DNA of 62,154 nucleotides from Zygnema cylindricum (Eukaryota > Streptophyta > Zygnematophyceae > Zygnematales > Zygnemataceae), in assembly GCA_037447655.1 (NCBI GenBank), contig JBBHKE010001619.1, positions 64,001 through 126,154 on the forward strand. The letters are read 5' to 3'. The position numbers were made by a program, and so were the translations under genes. The notes under the pieces were generated by a model. The model saw nothing but the letters and a program-made list of their open reading frames with translations. It had not been told where the DNA came from and ran no database searches. Positions 27,604 to 37,775 of the stretch are shown piece by piece; the stretch's first letter is position 1, and each line of letters opens with the position of its first letter.

Positions 27604-30600
27604 AAAAAAAAAAATCCTATCTCAAACTGATACATCTTCCACAGAATTGAAATTTTCATTTGAAAGATAAATAAAGAAAAGGGCAGAAGAAAGTGCTTCA
27701 AAAAGGGCAAAAAATGGCGGAAAAAAGGCAAAAACAAGTCAAGAAAAGGCAAAAAAGTTAAAACCCTAAAAACGCTAAAAGAAAGAAAAAATGAATAACA
27801 TGAAAATATCTTTTCCTCGACTCCGCTTCGACTCTTTCAAATGAAATCTCAACTCGGTGCGGTCTGAATAAACGGGCGATAACCGAGATCTTCGCTGAAC
27901 CGGTCCTGATCCGGATCGAGAACCCACCCAAAAAAAAAAAAAAGAGTGAAAGAAAAGACCTGACAAAAAAGTGGAAAATAACAAATAAAAAAACAACCCC
28001 CGAAAAGAAATGTGAAAGAAACAGTTTAGAAGATCAATAAGAAAAAAAAAAGATGAAAGATAAAAAAAAGAACAGATCAGAAAAAATGAGAAAAGAATAT
28101 TGGATCTCATAATAATTTATATATATATATATATATGAATAATAAAAGTGGAAGAGAAAAGATGAAAGAGAGAGAGAGGAAGAGAGAATGCCTCAAATTC
28201 ATCGTTAATGCAGAATGATTTAGGGGGATTTTCCATTCCCTCCAGGGAACAAATTCATAAAATTTTCCTTTGTAATGAACTCCCACCTGCAAATATTTAT
28301 AAACATTTTTTTTTTTACACATTTAACATTTTTTTAACACATTTTTTTTTAACGTATTTAATTTTTTTTAACACATTTTTTTTAAACACATTTAATATTA
28401 TTGTAAACACATTAAAACAATTTTTTTTCAGCTCCATTAATTTTAATACGTTATATTTTATGATTAAAAATGATTAATTATTTTATTTTTCAGAAAAACA
28501 AAAGCAAAAGTAAAACACAATCACCGGCACATTTTTTTAACTCCGTTAAAATTACTATTTCATATTTTATTTTTAATGTGATTAATTTTTTTTCAGAACA
28601 AATAAGCGCAAATAGAAAAAAAACTGCAAGATCGTAAAAAGGAAGAAAAGAAAAAAAAAATGCACATGTTTATGAAATATATTTCGTCTGCTTTTCTTTT
28701 CTTTTCTTTAGCTTTTAATTTTAAACTTGAAATTTCAATGTTTGAAAAGGATTTTTTTTTTCTCCCCTCCGAAAACACCTACTGCCAGAAACAAAACAAA
28801 AAATAAAAAAAGAAAGAAAGAAAAATAAAACTAAGAATTAAAAAACTGTTTAAAAAAACATTAAAATAACATTAAAAAAATAATAATAATAATATAAAAA
28901 TATATATATATATAATTAAAAAAAAACTTACCATGGCTACCTCCTCCTCCACATTTGAGACCACAGGAAGTCCTCTCCTTCCACCCCCCGCAGTGAGGGC
29001 CATCTCTCCCTCTACCCCCTCAAAAACATTACATTGGACCTATATCCCTCCCCTCTCCCCCCCCCGCCCCCAAAAAAACCAAAAAGAGACCCGGAAAATA
29101 ATGCCACCAAATTTAGTGTCGATTCTGGTTTCTGAAATAAGTATTAGAAACCCAAAAAAAAAAAAAAGCACCCAAAACCTGAAAAATATCCCAGAAAAAA
29201 TCCCCTCAAAAACCCAAAAAAAAAATCCCGAAAAATCCCAAAAAAATCCTAAAAAAATCCCCTAATCCCTCTTGTCCCCCACCCAAAACAAAAAAAAAAA
29301 AAAACTTACCCAAACCCAAGAAAAAAATAAAAAAAAAATAAGTAAACAAACAAACAAAAAAAAAAAAAACAAATACTAATAAAAACATAAAAACTCACCC
29401 AAAACCATTTTTTTGGAAACGATCCGCCCCAATTTTTTTCGCAGTACGACGGAGCGTCCTTAAAGTCGTACTTTTTATCCCCCCATTGTACCCACCCCGA
29501 AGATAAACCCCCCCCCATACAAATCTGCCAATGGGGTTCAAATACGGGAAAAGCCGCCAGCCAGCCAGCTGTCGCTTTTTGTCTTTTTCCCATCGACCCC
29601 CAACCGTAGATAGGACGAGTCGTGTACTCCCAACTCGCGGATGGTACGGTTTTCAGGTTTGGCGACCTGTACGGAATTATTTAAGGATTTTTTATTTTTT
29701 TTTAATGTTTGTTTTTTACTTAGGGATTATTTTTTAGGATTATTTTTGAGTTGGAATTATTATCTAGAATTATTTTTGAGTTGGGATTATTTTTTAGGAT
29801 AATATTTAGTTTGGATTGTTTTCTAGGATTATTTTCATAGCTGTTCAAACAGCATTTTACGCACGATTCAAACGCGCAAATTATACGTAACAAACCCATT
29901 GAACGATTTGAAAAAATCGTTAAAATCGTTAATAATTTTTTATCCGTACTATTCCGTACATGTAAAAAAAATGAATTTTACATATACCGCAGTTTGTAAG
30001 TTTTTCGTTAAATGAGCGCTTAACAATTTTAATTAAATATGTATCACACTCCATGTGTGTATCGGAATTTCCTCATCGACTGGTAACGGACAATTGTTAA
30101 ATAGGCTACTGCCTAATGGCGTAGTGCCAGGTTCAAATCTCGGCCAACGCAAAAAAATTGTCAAAGTCCGTCTGTCTGATACTATCTGACAGGCAGATTC
30201 CTGGCAGATTTTCAACATTCTATGGCGGCTTCTTTCAAAAAAAATTGAAGAAGACTTTCGTACAGTTTTCAAACTTACCGCGCGCAACTAGTGTGACATT
30301 TCAACGTCTCTTTTCGAAAATGTCCGTACATTTTCGATAAAATTACGTACATGTTCCGTGAAATTTCTGTTCAGTTTACTGGACAGAAAGTACTAATAAC
30401 TGCGACGTATGTTTTCTTCAAATTCCGTATATTTCCGTAAAAAACCGTACATTTTACGGGAAATACTGTACTTTTCCCGTAAATTGTCCGTTCAGTTTAC
30501 CGGACAGAAAGTACATCGCGTTTTTTTGCGATTTTTTCAACAGTCACGAATTATACGTATAAATCGGAAAAATTGAAAAAATCGCACGATTTGAACAACA

Positions 30601-33550
30601 GCGATTATTTTTTTGTTGAGATTATTTTCTAAGATTATTTTTTACTTTGGATTATATTTGAGTTGGGATTATATCAGTACACTTTTCTTCATCATTTTTA
30701 TGAAGAAAAAAGAATGTAAAATTTTTGTATTTTCATCAGAAAAGTTAACCATGTAAGAAAAATGAAAAGTGTGATGAATGAACCGTATTGTATTATATCA
30801 AAATACGTTATTATTATATATTTTATTATATGATACCGTAAAGTTATTTATCATTATTATTGAAATTTTTCTCCAAAATTATAAAACCGTTCTACTTTCT
30901 TCTTTTTCATTTTTGCTTTTGTTATTTTTCGTTTTTTTCTTTTTCTGGTTTTTTTTTTTCAATAACATTTTTCTTTTTTGAACTATCTTTTTTGTTTGAG
31001 AAAAAAAGGAAGAAAAAATAAAAAAACATGAAAAAATGGTGGAAAAATGAAAAAAAAGATAAAAAAAAATTGAAGGCATTAAATTACATTTTTGTTTTCT
31101 TTAAAAGAGGACAACCAAAAGAAAAGAAATGAAACGGAAAGAAACAATAAGACAAAAAAAACAAAAAAAAAATGTATATAAATACCTTCCATTGTCTACC
31201 AGAGAGCCTTGGTGCCAAGTGGGAGTCACTTGGTATCCTTCCAAAACTGTTTCAGAAAATGCCTAAAAAAAAAAAAAAAAAAAAAAACAAAAGAAAAAAA
31301 AAAGGAAAACAAACCTTATTTTCCATATTAGTTACAAAAAATTTCAAAATTATTAGTCGGTAGTAATTTGTTAGTAAAATTATATGATTATTGCGTTTAA
31401 AATCAGCAAAATTTTGAACAATTCTGAACTACTGATCTCTGTCAAGTTAAATAAAGGAAAAAAAATGGGAATTGTGGAAATTTGACAAAAAAGGGGAAAG
31501 GTGAAAAAAAAAATATACCTCGGAACTTATAGGAGATTTTGGAATTTTTTTTGACCCTTTTGTTCGAAATGTATGGCCAAGTGCCAATTCTTCTTTACCT
31601 GACCATCCCCAAATTAAATAGAATTAAATTAAGGGGAGGGAGGGAGGGAGGGAGGGAGGGAAAGAGAGGGGGGAAGAGAGGGAGAGAGAGGGGGAAAGAG
31701 AGGGAGAGAGAGAGGGGAAGAGAGGGAGTGCCAGAGAGAGAGAGGTAGAGCCAGAGAGAGGTAGAGAGGGCGAGAGGGAGAGAGGGAGAGCCGGAGGGAG
31801 GAAGAGCGGGAGAGCGGGAGAGATGGAGAGAGGCAGAGAGGGACAGAAAAAGAGAGAGAGAGAAAGAGAGAGAGTGAGAGAGAGGGAGAGAAAAATATAC
31901 TCACTCGCCCAAAAGGAATTCACGTTTGAATCGTACTGAAAAAGGTATTCGCCATCTGCCCCCAAAATTTGCGCTCCCGATCCCGGAAATTTTTTTTCTG
32001 CCAGAGAAAAAATATTTCCGTCGAACGGAATATTGCCACCTGTCGCCGGATCTTCAATAGAATACATCCAAGCAAAACTTTGTTTTATTTCGGGTATGGA
32101 AATTTTAAAATACCATCCTTCGAAAAAACGTCGCGAAGTTCCATCAAAATGGTACCTAAGAAGGTAAGAGAGGGAGAGATGAGAGAGAGAGAGATGGAGG
32201 GATGGAGGGAGATACAGGGAGGGAGAGTCTGTGAGAGAGAGTGAGAGTGAGATTAAGTGAGAGAGAGTGAGAGTGAGAGTGAGAAAGAGAGTGAGAGAGA
32301 GAGAGAGAGAGATCTTAAAAATTATAATGCTTACATTTTTAGAATTTCATAATATTTAGTCATGAACGTGGAACACAATTTCCCTCAATTGTATGAATTT
32401 CCACAACTACTCATGTTTCTTTTGTAAATGTTGATTTTTTTAGGATTCGAGTTATAAAATTTCACCACATTTATGGTAGCTACATACAAACATAAAAAAA
32501 AAATATTTTACAAATATTAAGAAATGGTAAAATAAATGTTTACTTGGAAACTACAACATCTGAATCTTTATAATTTCGTTTTTCATCACATAAATGTTGA
32601 CACAATATTTTCGAAACGGATGACTTTAACAAATTGTTTGTGTATTTTACTTATAAGTTAATAAAAATACATAGATTTTAGATTTTACTTAAAAATTGAT
32701 GACAAATCTTGGACTTAAATGTCAATGAAAAACGACGGATTTCCATCGAAAGTTAATGACAAAGTTTTTACTTAAAAGTTAACGACAAATTATGTATTTA
32801 CTTGAGAGTTAATGACTTTCTAAAGAAAAACACGAAAAGTGAAAGTCAAATTATAGATTTTACTTCAAAAAAGATATTACTTTAAAGTTAATGAAGATGA
32901 TGGATATTACTTTAAATTTAACAAAAAATTATGTAAAATGCTTAATAGTTAATGACAAACATGTGGACTTTATTTCAAATATTATGACAAACTGCGGATT
33001 TTACCCAAAATTTAAGAAGAAAAATATGAATTTTCTTTAAAAGTTAATGACAATTTATGGATCTTCCTTAAATATTACCACCTTAAGTAGTCTGGACCAC
33101 ACTCATTGTTTTTGGTTGTTTTTTTTTTTTTTTAGATTATTGTTTTTTTTTAGTGTCGACATTTTTTCTTCTTGTTTCTCAATTATTTTCTTTTATTTTC
33201 TTCTTCTTTTATTTTCTTCCGGAGGAAAAACTTTGCACGGAAAACCACGAGGAATTAAGAAACCTAAAATAAAAAGGTAGAGAAGAATAGTCGAACTTAA
33301 TTTGTCCGAATATTATCATATTATATTTAATATTAATTTAAATTATTTATTAATAATATTATCATATTATCATATAAACGATTAAATTCACATAGAACTA
33401 TTTTCTCATCCATGTTGACATACATCCACACTATTCATAGTATAGAGACAGAAGGAGGGAGAGGGAGAGGGAGAGGGACAGGGACACATCCACAGAGGGG
33501 GAGAGGGAGACATACTATATATGGTGGAGAGAGAGAGAAAGAGAGAGAGA

Positions 33551-33629
<79 letters not shown>

Positions 33630-33874
33630 ACCTACCCACTGTGAGGTGTCCGTGTTTCACGTCCTTCGGGAAGAATCTCCTCTCCATATGCTGACACGTG
33701 GCACTTCCTCCGCCTTACAACCTTTCTTTTAGATTTTAAAAAACCGGAAGGAATCTCCAAAAAGACGGAAGGGGAAGAGAGACAGGAGAGGGAGGCTCCT
33801 TCCGAGAAGCTTCTTTGAGATAAAAAATACAGCGCGTGGTTTGATGACACGTGGCAGACTATGGCGGAAGCCAT
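26984..33874 (-). CDS. VTE1: Tocopherol cyclase (VTE1/SXD1-like), nine exons
   Basis: Tocopherol cyclase closes the chromanol ring of vitamin E precursors in plastids. Exons (minus strand, in order): 33874-33636, 32155-31905, 31598-31519, 31262-31186, 29666-29399, 29039-28932, 28286-28192, 27905-27800, 27154-26984. They sum to 1395 bp, giving 464 aa with phases that fit throughout; Arabidopsis VTE1 is 488 aa. Exon 1 starts at ATGGCTTCC and encodes a Ser-rich plastid-transit-like leader ending RTPHSG. Then come YHFDGTSRRFFEGWYFKIS, QILGADGEYLFQY, LEGYQVTPTWHQG, SWEYTTRPIYGWG, GWLAAFPVFEPHW, SGWVQWGDKKYDF, ENWGG-type KNWGGSFPKKWFW, VQCNVFEGVEGEMALTAGGG, VGVHYKGKFYEFVPW and finally EVGGGPWWDAWEN before a TGA. 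Exons 1-6 and 9 are secure. Exons 7-8 are less so: exon 7 needs a GC donor (ttgag|gcattc), exon 8 a GTTATT donor, and the tryptophan-rich block normally after FVPW is about 22 residues shorter. The gene may be intact with a divergent segment or recently damaged there. Confidence 0.9.
27195..27610. repeat. GATA/AAATG-type simple repeats and A runs in VTE1 intron 8
   Basis: Between the last two exons: a pure A run with a few G, then gatagatagata and aaatagataaat tetranucleotides, then long degenerate aaatgaaataaaatgaaa pentanucleotide repeats and more A runs. In the sense strand they are T-rich and lead into the acceptor at 27155. The long minus-strand frame at 26976-27752 is mostly this repeat. 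Confidence 0.9.
29838..30604. mobile_element. Inverted-repeat element in VTE1 intron 4
   Basis: Left end TAGCTGTTCAAACAG and right end (reverse complement) TCGCTGTTGTTCAAATCG are imperfect terminal inverted repeats. Both ends are followed inside by cacgattcaaa / aattatacgta motifs in opposite orientation. The flanks contain ttattttc and ttattttt, which could be an 8-bp duplication as in hAT elements, but the intron here is itself a repeat of that motif. No transposase, so at best non-autonomous. Confidence 0.5.
30070..30160 (+). other. tRNA-like segment (possible SINE head or tRNA relic)
   Basis: An A-box-like stretch (tcatcgactggta) and a good B box (ggttcaaatctc) lie about 55 bp apart. The B box sits in a plausible T arm followed by ccaacgca and an A run. 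The 5' half of the acceptor stem is missing, so it is not a functional tRNA. Confidence 0.3.
31630..31895. repeat. (GGGA)n/(GA)n tract in VTE1 intron 2
   Basis: Purine repeat on the plus strand (CT-rich in the sense strand), starting within 10 bp of the exon-2 donor and filling most of the intron. Long Ser/Leu frames on the minus strand are artefacts of it. Confidence 0.95.
32330..33040. repeat. Degenerate tandem repeat in VTE1 intron 1
   Basis: Many diverged copies of a roughly 40-bp unit containing aagttaatgacaaa and ttatggattttactt (for example near 32640, 32690, 32760, 32800, 32870, 32940 and 33040). It carries no coding signal. Confidence 0.65.
33440..33626. repeat. (GA)n-rich tract next to VTE1 exon 1
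   Basis: gagaggg and (GA)n repeats on the plus strand begin only ten bases from the exon-1 donor (33635). In the transcript this is a CU repeat. Confidence 0.95.
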
Positions 33875-33959
33875 GCCTGCTGAAAAGAAGAGCTGCTACG
33901 TGGCAAAAGGAGAAGGCAGACCAGAAAATGTAATATATTTTATTTTTTCCTTACGTGGC
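33695..33959 (-). promoter_or_regulatory. Four ACGTGGC-type motifs around the VTE1 start
   Basis: CACGTGGC cores at 33695 and 33848 lie inside exon 1. ACGTGGC cores at 33898 and 33953 lie 24 and about 79 bp before the ATG. These are G-box/ABRE-like elements bound by plant bZIP/bHLH factors and are common in light- and stress-responsive promoters. Function here is inferred from motif density only. Confidence 0.45.
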
Positions 33960-34027
33960 ACTTATATGAAGGTCCGTGAAATTTGAAACTTTGAGAGTTT
34001 GAAATTGAAGTACAAAAAGGTACAGGT

Positions 34028-34245
34028 CACCGTATACCGCTATTAGTGTTGATACTTTTTTCGCCAATTAAAACATCTTTTCTCCGTACATACTTGTCCA
34101 ATTATCCATTTGAGGCAGCCAACCGGAAGCTGAGAATTTTATCTTTCAATCGCAACCGTCAGATCCACGATCCGACAAGTGTGTACGGAGAAAATATGTT
34201 TTAAGTGGCAAAAAAAAGCATCAACACTAATAGCGATAGACGGTG
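34028..34245. mobile_element. MITE family M, copy 1 (TA-flanked, ~70-bp TIRs)
   Basis: Terminal inverted repeats of about 70 bp (CACCGTATACCGCTATTAGT… against CACCGTCTATCGCTATTAGT…), with a conserved inner block ending in tctccgtacacacttgtc. The loop is about 75 bp. The right flank is TA; the left TA is mutated. TA target and long TIRs fit a Tc1/mariner-type (Stowaway-like) MITE. No coding capacity. Confidence 0.88.
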
Positions 34246-34282
34246 TACAGTTCACCGTGTACCGTTAATCTCAAGACGAAAG

Positions 34283-34335
34283 ATTTTATTTTCAAAAACG
34301 CGGTGGTGAAACCATCGTAGTACAAAATACGATTG
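34283..34335 (-). mobile_element. Short LINE 3' tail fragment
   Basis: In reverse complement it reads acaatcgtattttgtac, a gatggtttcaccaccgc inverted repeat and tttttgaaaataaaatc, matching the last ~55 bp of the LINE family. It lies 38 bp from MITE copy 1. Confidence 0.6.
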
Positions 34336-34456
34336 TATGACGTGGCTGGTTTGGGACCGTTTATAAAGTAGCGTCACAAAATAACAAATAAAGGACACTT
34401 TTTTAGTTTTTTAAGCTCAAAGGATATGTTCAGGGGCGCCGATATAATGGCATTTA

Positions 34457-35194
34457 GGGTGGCGTTCCATCAGACGAAAAGTGAGGTTCTTTACAGAAAT
34501 CGGGGCCTCTCCGTACTATGCCGTACCTACTATTTTGTTTTTATACGCGAACAACATTACAGAGAATCTTGCCAATATTCTCCAAAGGTCTGGGAGAAAA
34601 AAATGACCGTTGGATATGTTTTCGCGAAGCATTCGCTTCCAAATTGTCTGTAAATGGTGATGTACCTCGAGGAGGTACATCACCATTTACAGGAAAAATT
34701 GAGCCGCGACACGTTGGATAATGAATGTACGTGTCAAGACGGCAACCAACCGAAATCGAAATATTTCGCACATGATATATGCATTCAGAAATTCAACGGA
34801 AATCACGAAAGTGATCTCGAAACGAACTTTCGTTGCATTTTTTTTGTTACCGGCCATTCTTCACACTATTTGTGGAAGCGCTCATTCGTCACGCAAAAAA
34901 GCAGAATCCCTAAAAATAATGAGCTGGCGTCTGACAAGCATTTGCAAAGAGTACAAAATTTGTGTGGTACGATACCCTGGTCCGCACGTACATGGTAAGC
35001 AAATGACGATTTCGAGTTGAAGTTGGTCGGTGTAAAAAATATTTGACAATTTTCAAATACGATCTTATGTTACGTAGAACCACTCTTATTTGTACACGTA
35101 GATTACAGACTCTGCGCGACAGTACACTGATCAAAATGTAGCACTCTGTAATGTTGACCGTACGTATACAGAATTTCCTGATGGAACGCCACCC
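34457..35194. mobile_element. TTA-flanked DNA transposon, family D
   Basis: 738 bp with perfect 17-bp terminal inverted repeats GGGTGGCGTTCCATCAG and TTA directly on both sides (34454-34456, 35195-35197). A 3-bp TTA/TWA target duplication and a G-rich TIR are the hallmarks of PIF/Harbinger (Tourist-type) elements. No transposase frame, so non-autonomous. It contains a 45-bp palindrome at 34648-34692. Confidence 0.88.
34648..34692. repeat. Perfect palindrome inside family D element
   Basis: Arms of 21 bp (CTGTAAATGGTGATGTACCTC and its exact reverse complement) separated by GAG. It would form a strong hairpin in single-stranded DNA or RNA. Confidence 0.97.
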
Positions 35195-35197
35195 TTA

Positions 35198-35903
35198 GAG
35201 CGTTGTTCCATTAGGCGCTCTCTGTAAACGTCAAAAATTCGTTTACTGAGGCGATCGTTCCATTATGTCGGGTCAGTAACCGACATTTGTTTTGCGTGGC
35301 ACATTTTGATTGGTTCACGTAATAGATGATTAAGATTCTGGTAATCTTCAAAGAATCTCTGGGAGCAAATTGAGACCACATATTTGTACCAGCGAAAGGT
35401 GAAAAGTGACTTGTACGACGTATTGAAATAAATATGTACGGGCGGACGAAACGTAAGATATGTAAAAGCGTACGAAAATGTCAGAATGGTTAGTCGATAC
35501 CAACAGAAGCGTGAAACAATATCTTCCGTCAAAGATTTTCTTGCGGCTTCCGGTGGCCTCGCATCCTCCCTGGCGGAAGGCACATGTCATATGCGACGTG
35601 TACCCATCTGGAAGCGCGGTCGTCGTGGATATTTGTTCACTTTTCCACGAGGCACGACGGTATTCGTTCAGGCGCTGAGAATTGACCTACTCCAGGTCAC
35701 TTGTTGCGAACTGAAATTGTCAGACGACGGCATATCCGATAATGCATCCGACGGTCCACGTTTACGCCCATAAACGTGGAGAATCAAATCCCTCATTCAG
35801 TAGCCTTGTTTTTCTGACATTTTTTTTTCTTTGGTACGGCACTATACGAAACAGTACGGCTTTCAGTAAACAACGTCATTTTTCCCCTAATGGAACCTTG
35901 CCC
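35198..35903. mobile_element. TTA-flanked DNA transposon, family C, copy 1
   Basis: 706 bp. Left end GAGCGTTGTTCCATTAGG, right end (reverse complement) GGGCAAGGTTCCATTAGG; TTA on both sides (35195-35197, 35904-35906). The left TTA is shared with the right TTA of the family D element. The whole element recurs in inverted orientation at 40461-41165. Harbinger-like, non-autonomous; its internal frames (for example 35263-35583) are not recognisable proteins. Confidence 0.9.
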
Positions 35904-35931
35904 TTAAGCAAATAAAGATACAACGGAAATC

Positions 35932-37055
35932 ATTATTGCAAAAATTGCGATGGTAAAACCATCTTTGTAAAAAAGGGGTGAACCTGAAAAAACGATTAGA
36001 GACTACAATAGCCACAAGAATGTAAGTTACGTGTAAAGGATAAAACAAACAAAACAGAAGTAACAAAAATGACCTCTTACAAAAATAAAAAACAAGTCGT
36101 AAGAGTCCACCCACAACCCAAACAAGCTAAGGTCCGCAACTACTCAGATCATGGATGTGAACAGGGTCCCTCGTTGAAATCTCTACGAGACCTTGCTCTC
36201 ATCTGCCACCGAGCTACGTCGAAGGAGGGCCGCAAATTGCACTTTTCGAAGGGTAATTGGTACACGTTAACAGTGGAAGATAACTAACAAGCTCAGTGGA
36301 GGACTCTTTCGACCCTTAAATTCGAACATTTTCACACACCCTAGCACAAGAAGTCGTCAAAGGACTTGCCTAAAGACCATAAAACTTGCACTACAAGTGG
36401 GATAAATAGATCCGTTGAGTCTTGGTGAGCGTAATCACGTTCCGTCATAGTAGTTGCGTCTCGCTCCGCCACACCTATATGCAATGTCGCGCAATAACGT
36501 GAGTCCCGGTCGGATCCCTGAAGACTATGTCAACGAGGGTCCTCCCAGCACTTAAAAGGAAAAGGCTTCGAAAAATCTTAGATTAAAGGCGAGGAGGAAG
36601 CACATGAGAAACCTCTCGTTTAACATTGTAGCCCGCATCAAGGCCAACAATAATAATAATAGCATCTCACATCAAATCATGTGTCACACTACGTTCACCA
36701 CCATGTGAATAACAAAGTAAATGTATTTCTTATTATCAATAGGCTAGTTACAAACATAATGCCCCGCCCCCCCCATAAAAGAGGAGAGTGAAGCAAACTC
36801 AAATGCAAATGTAAGGCATATGTAAATTAAACGGATGATAAACGGTGTGCCAAAAAAAATAGGTGTGGCTTATACCCACGTAAAAATCTCGAGCACGAAC
36901 ACAAATATAAACGAACACACAATTGAGCAAACGGTAGTGCATCTAAGAGGTTTCGAAATGCAGGAAAGACAACTTCCTCACATATGCGTTGCGTTTGTTG
37001 AAAGCTAGTGTGAACAATGAAAGATTGAAAAGGTGGAACCTACTTCCGAGACGGA
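35932..37055 (-). mobile_element. 5'-truncated second LINE copy
   Basis: Aligns along its length with the 3' part of the LINE at 14776-16180: shared blocks include gatcatggatgtgaacaggg (36148 and 15261), the ttgcgatggt…accatc tail and atatgcgttg near 36980. It is much more diverged than the first copy and has no open frame. It is cut at its 5' end at about 37055, next to a (GA)n tract, and its 3' end abuts the family C element. Confidence 0.85.
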
Positions 37056-37093
37056 GGGAAAGAAATAAATAAAAAGATATGGATATTGAGGAG

Positions 37094-37094
<1 letters not shown>

Positions 37095-37185
<91 letters not shown>
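37095..37185. repeat. (GA)n microsatellite
   Basis: Pure GA repeat running into the N gap, so its true length is unknown. Confidence 0.98.
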
Positions 37186-37195
37186 NNNNNNNNNN
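37186..37195. other. Assembly gap (10 N)
   Basis: Ten Ns at the end of the (GA)n tract. The right flank contains ttagcaataatcgcaac…gcgattaa, similar to the right flank of the other gap. Confidence 0.99.
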
Positions 37196-37775
37196 GCTGT
37201 GTGCCACATGACATGTGGCGGTTAGCAATAATCGCAACACATGCGATTAAGGCAGGGCGAAAAAAAATAAAATAAAATAAGAGGTAATCACATCAAGTAA
37301 GATAAAAAAAGAAATAAGATAAATCCCAATAAAAGTCATGCAACAGAGAATTTATCTCACCACATGCCAGTCACAGTCTGACATGTATTTACATGGAAAA
37401 ATTCAATTACAAAATCTGACAAATCGTACACAAATCGTACATTCACACGGTCGAAACGCGGCTGTCGGACGAATATGTGCGAGCGGGATTTTTTACGACC
37501 TGGTTTTTTTCCCTTTTTAGAACGCACATTCTCACGCGTCCGCGGTTACTAAAACTAATTTAATGTACTTTTTAACTTAAAAAGGTACATTTATGTACAG
37601 TCTGACACTGACCGTACACCACTCTATTTAAGAGACAACGTACTGAAAATAACCCTAAATAGAATAAAGAAAAAAATAGAATGAACTACACTAATGGAGA
37701 ATAAAATAAAATAAAAAAAAGCGGGACGGAATTAGCGTACACAACGCTAATAACGATTGGCGGTGTACAGCATTA

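Noticed and set aside
26976-27752. 258-codon minus-strand frame
   Set aside because: Mostly Phe/Leu/Ile from simple repeats in VTE1 intron 8. The true C-terminal exon (26984-27154) reads in a different frame.
27640-27760. Extra VTE1 exon containing KISILWKMY
   Set aside because: Similarity to the LKLQIWERLY block is tempting, but it has no AG acceptor or GT donor that keeps the frame. The exon 8 to exon 9 join already spans this part with the expected length.
28933-29265. Plus-strand 110-codon frame starting MATSSST
   Set aside because: It is antisense to VTE1 exon 6 and then runs into A-rich repeat. The minus-strand exon matches a known family with correct splice sites.
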